Source: Podospora pseudoanserina (lineage: Eukaryota; Ascomycota; Sordariomycetes; Sordariales; Podosporaceae). Taken from it: DNA of 64,000 bases. The stretch spans positions 2,728,001-2,792,000 of the forward strand of contig NC_085921.1 of the NCBI RefSeq assembly GCF_035222485.1. Direction: 5' to 3'. Under the pieces are notes generated by a model. The model was not told the DNA's origin. It worked only from the letters and a program-made list of their open reading frames with translations, and ran no database searches. Positions 58,104 to 64,000 of this stretch are shown here, piece after piece. The position numbers and the translations under genes were made by a program. Each line of letters opens with the position of its first letter. The first letter of the stretch is position 1.

Positions 58104-58860
58104 CTACCGATCCATGTTCTTGGTCATCCACGGATGCTGGACAAGTTCACAGCCGGCATACGATCCGCCGGGCTGACTTTCATCATGCATCCCAGGAAAT
58201 CAAGGAATAGATTTATCTCATTCCGCCGCAGTCCGCACCACCATTTTTCGTGCTCTAATGATGGCACACCTGTCGATTTGACCCCCTAGATTCGTCCCTC
58301 TTCTTCGAATATGCTATTCACGGTCTCGGCATCTCCTTGAGCAAGCAGTTCTTTAGGAAAACATCCAAAATGGTTTACAATTTTCGCTATGTGGTCTTTG
58401 AGCCTATAATACCCGTCAGGTGGTATCTATTTAGAGAATAAGCGTTGGGTCGCTTCTGGGGTCGACGGTGTTGTAGCATCCTATTACGGAACGGTTTAGA
58501 ATCGGAGTGTATTTTGCCTCGGTTTGGTTTTGGGTTGGGCTTGGGTAGTCGATGGGGAATTCAGACTTGATGAGGGATGTATCTTGGAATTTGATCATGA
58601 TGTTGGGTTGTTTGATATCTAGTAAATTTTTGAGGGTTAAAATTTGGTGTTTATCAATTGTTAATCACTGACCTGAGGCTTACCGGTATAAATGACACTG
58701 CTTGCGTGGGAAAAATCAAGTACGAATATGAGCTGGCCAGGGAACTTCCTCATCAAGGGGCTGGGAATGAGGTACTCGTGGAAGTAAGTAGGGAAAGTGG
58801 CCCAAACACAAGGCATGTCCTCAGAATCCTACGCGGCTATCATCTTGGCAGTTGGCTCAA
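58104..58860 (-). pseudogene. Decayed SRPK-type protein kinase
   Basis: On the minus strand a GT..AG-like exon start at 58618 gives the catalytic-loop remnant DIKQPNIMIKFQDTSLI. The frame then meets TAA and moves to another frame reading YRLKDHIAKIVNHFGCFPKE, LLAQGDAETVNSIFEEEGRI (then a TAG), WWCGLRRNEINLFLDFLGCM and MKVSPADR. A second shift gives CELVQHPWMTKNMDR and a TAG at 58106-58104. This order (DIKxxN loop, C-lobe, HPW end) is that of fungal SRPK-like serine/threonine kinases. At least two frame changes and two nonsense codons make it non-functional. Fragments of the N-lobe, such as ILRTCLVFGPLSLLTS, extend to about 58830. Confidence 0.7.
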
Positions 58861-60234
58861 GTCCGCGCTTATCTTGACCAATGTGGTAAGATACCAAGGC
58901 GAAGATGATATCATCGTCACTGATAAGAATTTGGGGTTTCTTCGCCGTCAGAATTTGGCAAAAACAAAGCCCAAGCCTCTGCACAGCTCAGTCCTCGGCT
59001 TGAAGCTGCAGCTTGCTTGGTCAAAGATGACAGATGATAGCTTTCATTCTTTCCCCATCAGCACAACGCTGGTAGGATTCCAATCATATGATAAGGTGGC
59101 AGCTGGCTGTTGATATCCTCGTTCAAAAGGCATGTCACGTACCACAACAGGATAAACATTTCTCTTCAAGTCACATTGGAACAATGTTCCACCGCTGACA
59201 GAACACAGAATCGTGGCGATCGAATGATGGATCAGCGGTGAACTGCAAATTAGGAAGGTGGGATGTGAGGAAGAGGAAAGCCGCAGGTCAAACTAACTGA
59301 TCTCAGCACGCTATACCGCACACTTCACTGGCTCGACCCATTTCACTCGGCCAAATAACCGGGCTCTGACTTCCACATGTCCGGACAATAGATCCCCTTA
59401 GGTAGACCCGTTGAGGAGTCTGAGTCGCCCGTCGTCCCCTGCTGACCATCCGGGAATGATTTCCCCGCAAAGCTTATTTGCGTAGACTCTGCCCCGCTCC
59501 CCTCCGCCCTGTTGACCCATGGGCTCGTATGGTTGACCATGGCTGATGGCTCACATCCGTTTGAAGACGCCAAAGTAGACAACGGGACCATGGAGGTGAA
59601 AGCTCAGAATAGCAATGGGCTCGCGCCTTCCGCCGACATCTGAGACAGCATCTTCGCCCATTGGCTCAAGAGACGGGAGCCGGCAGTCAACTGTCTTGTC
59701 GAACTTGGCATCGTCAATCAAGCATATGCCAAGGCGCCTGGCAAGCCACAATGGCGTGCTTGGCAGGTTCAAACTTCTTTTGGCAGCCAAGCCAATTCCA
59801 CATGACGTCCTGTCATCAACACTTCAACAGCATTCGCGCCGCCGTCAAAAAGTCCGGCGCCGTTGATCCTCCATGCCCTACATGCAGCCTTCTCGCCGGA
59901 TTTTGTGGGCTCCCCACATTTGACCCCTCCCCATGGTCACACTCGACGCGGTCGGCAAGTAAGGGGGAGGGGGAGGGGGAGGGGGAGGCATTCATGGTTT
60001 ACGAGAATCGTGATTTCATCAGGCACTGCGTGAGCGGCAACACGCTTACCCTAATCATGTCTGACCTACCGCCCTACAAAAGAATGCAGGTCTCTTCCCC
60101 GGTCCCCTGAGTTCCAGATAAGACGGACACCGGTCGGTCTCAGTCCGATAGTCCTGTCTTTTTCCCTTCCCCCACATATTTCTCTCTTCGCTTCCCTAAC
60201 CGCACCCGCTACTTGACAAGAATAAACCACATTC
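58861..60234. other. Upstream region of the transporter gene
   Basis: No supported gene over 1.4 kb. It includes the G-rich repeat listed separately and one GTGGGG motif on the minus strand (59912-59917) that fits a CreA-type SYGGRG site, which would suit a carbon-regulated transporter. Confidence 0.45.
59963..59988 (+). repeat. (GGGGGA)4 repeat, G-quadruplex-like
   Basis: Four runs of five G separated by single A residues, about 250 bp upstream of the transporter start codon. Four such runs with one-base loops are an ideal intramolecular G-quadruplex pattern. Confidence 0.75.
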
Positions 60235-61913
60235 ATGGAGTCAACGCATCAGCCAGCTGATCCCATCGCCAAGGGAATTCTTCCTACAGCAAAGCAAGGC
60301 GTAAGGGATTTATTCAACTTCAAGCAACGAATCGTCGTCACAGATCACCTTGGTCATACAAGGACAGAATGGGCGCGTCCGATCCCTCTCAAGAACCCCA
60401 TCAGCCTGCTAGCCCAGTTATCAGCGCGTGATTGGCTCTTCTTCATCGTCGGCTTCGCAGCCTGGACAGCAGATGCCTTTGACTTCCACGCTCTTTCGAT
60501 TCAGCAAAAGAAGCTGGCTGATTACTATGGCACGACAAAGACCGAAATATCTACCGCCATCACGCTCACACTGCTACTTCGATCAATAGGCGCGGCGATG
60601 TTCGGCCTCGCTGGTGACAAGTGGGGACGGAAATGGCCCATGGTGTTCAACATGATTGTATTGGGTGTGTTGCAGATCGCCACAATCTACAGCAGCACGT
60701 TCCAGCAGTTTTTGGCTGTCAGAGCCCTGTTTGGCTTGTTCATGGGCGGAGTGTAGGTTCTTCTCTCGTTGCCCAAAACCTTGACCAGGTGCTGACCACC
60801 GTGTAATAGCTACGGCAATGCTATCGCTATGGCCCTAGAGAACAGCCCAGTCGACGCCCGCGGCCTCATGTCTGGAATCCTCCAGCAAGGATACTCGCTC
60901 GGATATGTGTGCGCTGCTTGTGCCAATCTGGGTGTTGGTGGCGCGACGGAGAGCTGGAAGACAGTCTTTTGGATTGCCGCCGCTATTTCGATCTTTGTTG
61001 GCCTCGTACGTTGTCTCTTCCCCGAGTCTAGGCAGTTCATCGAAGCTCGCGCTGCTGGCAAGGCGCAGGCAAACCCCTCTGCGTTCTGGAAGGAAACGCG
61101 GGTGATGCTTGCGCAAGAGTGGAAGATGTGCGTTTATTGCATCATTCTGATGACGTGGTTCAACTGTAAGCTTTATTTCCCCAGTCGTTGGCTGGGTTGG
61201 TACTGACGCATGCCCTGATAGACTACAGCCACACCTCCCAAGACAGCTACACGACCTTTATGCTGACGCAGAAGGAGCTCGAGAACGCTGGAGCCAGTCG
61301 GGCAAGTATCATCATGAAGGCCGGCGCTTGCGTGGGAGGGACCATCATCGGGTACATCTCCCAGTGGTTCGGCCGCCGCAGAACAATCATCGTCGCGTCG
61401 CTCATCAGCATGGCGCTCATCCCTGCGTGGATTCTCCCCACAGATGAAGGTGGTCTTTCAGCAAGCGGCTTCTTCATGCAATTCTTTGTCCAGGGTGCCT
61501 GGGGCGTGATTCCCATCCATTTGAATGAGCTCTCGCCACCTGCCTTCCGCTCATCCTTCCCAGGTATCACCTACCAGCTCGGCAATATGATCTCCTCCCC
61601 ATCAGCGCAGATCGTCAATGCTATAGCCGAGAGCACGTTTGTTGTGAGTGCTTCTGGGAAGATGGTGGAGGCGTATGGTCCCGTGATGGGCATCGCGACG
61701 GCGATTATCGCTTTTGGGATCGCGACGTGGGTTGCGGTTGGGCCGGAGAAGCGCGGGAGGGAGTTCGAGAAGGTGTTGCCGGCGGGGATGAATATTATGC
61801 AGGAGGGGACAAGGGCGGATGATCTTGAGTCTGGGTCGGCGAGTAATGAGGAGGGGAAGGGGGAGACTAGTGAGTTGGAGACGGTGCCGACTAAGGGGTT
61901 GAGTGAGAAGTAA
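60235..61913 (+). CDS. JEN1-type monocarboxylate/proton symporter (MFS)
   Basis: Three exons, 60235-60752, 60810-61165 and 61222-61913 (introns 57 and 56 bp); 521 aa. Twelve membrane segments are visible. Diagnostic motifs: the MFS signature LAGDKWGRKWPM in loop 2-3, ALENSPVDARGLMSGILQQG, and, rebuilt across intron 2, the JEN-family sequence NYYSHTSQDSYTT, which fits the pattern NxxS/THxS/TQDxxxT needed for lactate/pyruvate transport. It should import lactate, pyruvate or related monocarboxylates at the plasma membrane. Cytosolic ends are long and hydrophilic; the acidic, Ser/Thr-rich C-terminus may carry endocytosis signals. Regulation by carbon source is known for the family and is inferred here. 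Confidence 0.93.
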
Positions 61914-62439
61914 GGGGGTTGGTTTGAGATTGGGAGGCTGGTTTATTGGTTGGAAACATAATTTTTGTGTGATTGGCGGGTCGGGGACAAGGGGTTTCTT
62001 GTTTGGATATTAGATTGACTGGTTTGGGTTGTGAAGTTTTTCTCTGGGAAGGAAGTTGGGGACTAGACAAGTCGTCTACCTTACAGTAGCAGGGCGTCAG
62101 TTACATTCGTCATTCTTGTATCAAGGCCTGATCGCACCCTTGATAATAGGCCCTTTTCTCAATGGATTTTTTTGGCTTGGAAATGCACCACTTTTGGCCG
62201 AGGCTTTGCTGTGGAGCCCACTCACTTGAAGCTATTCCCAGTTTTTGCAACATTTACCACACAGCCAATACTGAGTGCAATGAGGCGAAGATAGTATCAA
62301 AATATTCGCAATTACTAGGCTTAATATATGGCTAATTCTGGTATTTTGCTTTCAATGTTGAACCCACCCAACTTTGGTCCTTTGGCCAAAATAAAGAGGT
62401 ACGATCAGACCCTGCAGTCTCTATTATTTGGTAGAGCGT
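61914..62439. other. Spacer after the transporter gene
   Basis: 3' flank of the transporter; nothing else seen. Confidence 0.4.
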
Positions 62440-63612
62440 ACAGACCATGGCACGTGCACCTCCAGTACTTATTCTCCCGATCAACTGAATATTGGCCCCT
62501 TACTTGTCTTGCACTTAACATTCATTCCAACGTCGCGGAACTATCTCGAGGTATTACGTAAGTCTGCCATAAAACTCTGGAAAGTGCCTTCAGAACCTCA
62601 CAGGCAAGTAGTCGAGCATTGTTGTATAACACGTGGATCGATTATCGTATTTGGCGTGTCAAGTATCACCCTCCAAAACAGAAAGGGGAAAAAGATTGGA
62701 GGTCCCGTCTTGATGCTCCACCTGCTGTCGATCTTTGGCTGGCAATGCGTGTACTGAACGACATGCCTGTACTTTCGACACTCAGGGGGGACGATTATAT
62801 GTCGAATCCCGCGTGGACATACACCTTCGGCTCATGCCCCATTGTTCCTTTTCCTGGCTTGAGTCGCCACTTGCCAACAATACCATCAGTGCAGACCTTG
62901 TCAGTCTCCCAAAAATCGGACACTACTGAGGCTCGTTATTCGATCTTGCCCGAACCTCACCACGTTATGCATCGACTGCCAATCATATTTGGAAGAAATG
63001 AAGTATGTACCTTTTTGGCCAGTTATGGGCTTGTTCTTGAAAAAGGCTTCGGCGTTGGATAGCTTCGAGGCTCTTGAATTGTTCCGGTTTGGATTCTTCC
63101 AATGTAGTAAGCTGCATGTGAAGAGATGCAGGAGCGGCTGGAGCCCTAGCGAACATCAAAAGGTAAGGCCTAACATATGGTCTTTCAAGTGTGGAACGAC
63201 CAAACCAAGGTTTCTTCTCTTTTTCCAGCAAAGAACTCCTGGAATCGGGAAGACAGGTATGTGTTCAATTGTGAAAAGTGCGGCGACACTAACACATAGG
63301 CCCTTATCAGCTATTCATTCCCTCTTTTCCGACATCTCAAAACTATCGATTTATGGCAACCTGGATTTGAAGTGGACATGGCATGGGCCAGGGGAGACAC
63401 CCGACCATATGGTGTGGGAGGAACTTGAAGAGGACCAAGTCCAACATATCGAGCAAAGAGCATGCACAGTCCAGGACTTCATTCCGATGCTCAAGGAATT
63501 CAAGAATCTCAAGCAGCTGGTCATCACCGACGAGCAGATGGCAAGATCCGAAGTGATGGACCTGCCTGATGTTGAGGAAAGTATGTTTGAATTGCTGAAA
63601 CATTTTCGCTGA
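62440..63612 (+). pseudogene. Second F-box-family locus, decayed or incompletely spliced
   Basis: Leucine-rich pieces related to the 19-20.5 kb locus occur in different frames: LALNIHSNVAELSRGI (about 62510-62557), WLAMRVLNDMPVLSTLRGDD, HLPTIPSVQTLSVSQKSD (to about 62925), FEALELFRFGFFQCSKLHVK followed by RCRSGWSPSEH (63066-63160), and FIPMLKEFKNLKQLVITDEQ (63478-63537). The last two match FxMFQFGYF, KCRGGWTPYD and FAPMFKRFKRLEQMVMTDEP of the other locus. No intact F-box is visible at the 5' end, and the pieces need several introns or frame changes. It may be a 5'-truncated paralogue. Confidence 0.5.
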
Positions 63613-64000
63613 ACATCAGAAAGCTAACTCACTCGGATTCTTGCAGGAGCGGCTAATACTTATGAGGAAGTGACCCGGCTCTCCAAACTGGTGTTGAATA
63701 TGCCAGAGGTGACGACCCGGGAGGCCAACAACCAAAGCTGGTGCGGAGCTTCCATAACAAGTGGTTTGACACATTGACTCTGGCGAGGGCGTGACTGAAG
63801 GGCATGGAACTAGGGCCAAAATGGTGGTGGGCATAAAGGAATGGTCTTTGGCGGTTGTTGGGGGTGCCTTCGTAGAGACTTCGCAACGCAATGCAAAATG
63901 GATGAGGAAGAAAAGAAAGGAAAAATGAAATACACTGCCCACGACGTCCTCATATACCCAGGGCGGTCAACAAGTCAAGTCAAGTAAAGTCGAAGGCCGA
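63613..64000. other. Right-hand end of the window
   Basis: A possible further fragment of the F-box-family locus (EEVTRLSKLVLNMPE, from about 63660). A direct repeat CAAGTCAAGTCAAGTAAAGT lies at about 63970-63990. No complete gene. Confidence 0.35.

Noticed and set aside
58658-59113. 151-codon plus-strand open frame over the kinase relic
   Set aside because: No domain; the opposite strand carries kinase remnants in the same place.
1-64000. CRISPR arrays, bacterial operons, riboswitches, intact transposons
   Set aside because: No regularly spaced direct repeats with spacers and no transposase or reverse-transcriptase motifs were seen; the sequence is eukaryotic nuclear DNA.

Overview
The window is nuclear DNA of a filamentous ascomycete, most probably a sordariomycete of the Sordariales type. 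The evidence: protein genes are interrupted by many short introns (46-87 bp, GT..AG, often with a CTAAC-like branch site); several families are restricted to filamentous fungi (Zn2Cys6 regulators, a non-reducing PKS with SAT domain, DUF1996, DUF3176, Fig1, BYS1-like, HeLo-like N-terminal domain); and a lone 5S rRNA gene closely resembles Neurospora 5S and stands by itself, as in species with dispersed 5S genes. Exon boundaries below were read by eye from splice signals and reading-frame continuity; there is no transcript support.

Layout. 1-1.4 kb: tail of a plus-strand gene, then a convergent gene joining a HeLo-like STAND N-terminal domain to three EH domains. 2.3-14.8 kb: a compact biosynthetic locus with a Zn2Cys6 regulator, a cytochrome P450 and a complete non-reducing PKS (SAT-KS-AT-PT-ACP-ACP-TE); P450 and PKS share a 773-bp divergent promoter. 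14.8-21.5 kb: a repeat-bearing spacer, a Fig1-family membrane protein, a decayed CorA-like gene and a decayed F-box gene. 21.5-28.4 kb: a run of mostly secreted-protein genes (heme-thiolate peroxidase, 8-cysteine small protein, DUF1996 protein, BYS1-like protein, PEBP-like protein with a 10-nt microexon). 28.4-33.8 kb: a 65-aa protein, an RGG-rich protein of unknown function, an intron-containing tRNA-Leu(AAG) and URC4 (uracil catabolism). 33.8-38.6 kb: gene-poor, with a T13A17 tract and a 5S rRNA gene flanked by two diverged copies of one short coding unit. 38.6-42 kb: a secreted HD-domain hydrolase and a DUF3176 membrane protein with an apparent premature stop. 42.6-55.3 kb: conserved housekeeping block of a KDM5-type H3K4 demethylase, SLX1 (frame break in a C9 tract), SF3A3/Prp9 and FAL1/eIF4A3, the last two divergent from one 413-bp promoter. 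55.7-64 kb: a rhodopsin-like integral membrane protein, a decayed SRPK-type kinase, a JEN1-type monocarboxylate transporter behind a G-quadruplex-like repeat, and a second decayed F-box-family locus related to the one at 19-20.5 kb.

How parts work together. The only pathway-like set is the 2.3-14.8 kb locus: the PKS would build and release an aromatic polyketide, the P450 would oxidise it, and the regulator would control both. The remaining genes look like independent units. The most unusual items are the HeLo-like/EH fusion, the orphan PKS locus, the in-frame 77-codon continuation beyond the DUF3176 stop, the SLX1 homopolymer frame break, and the duplicated unit around the 5S gene.
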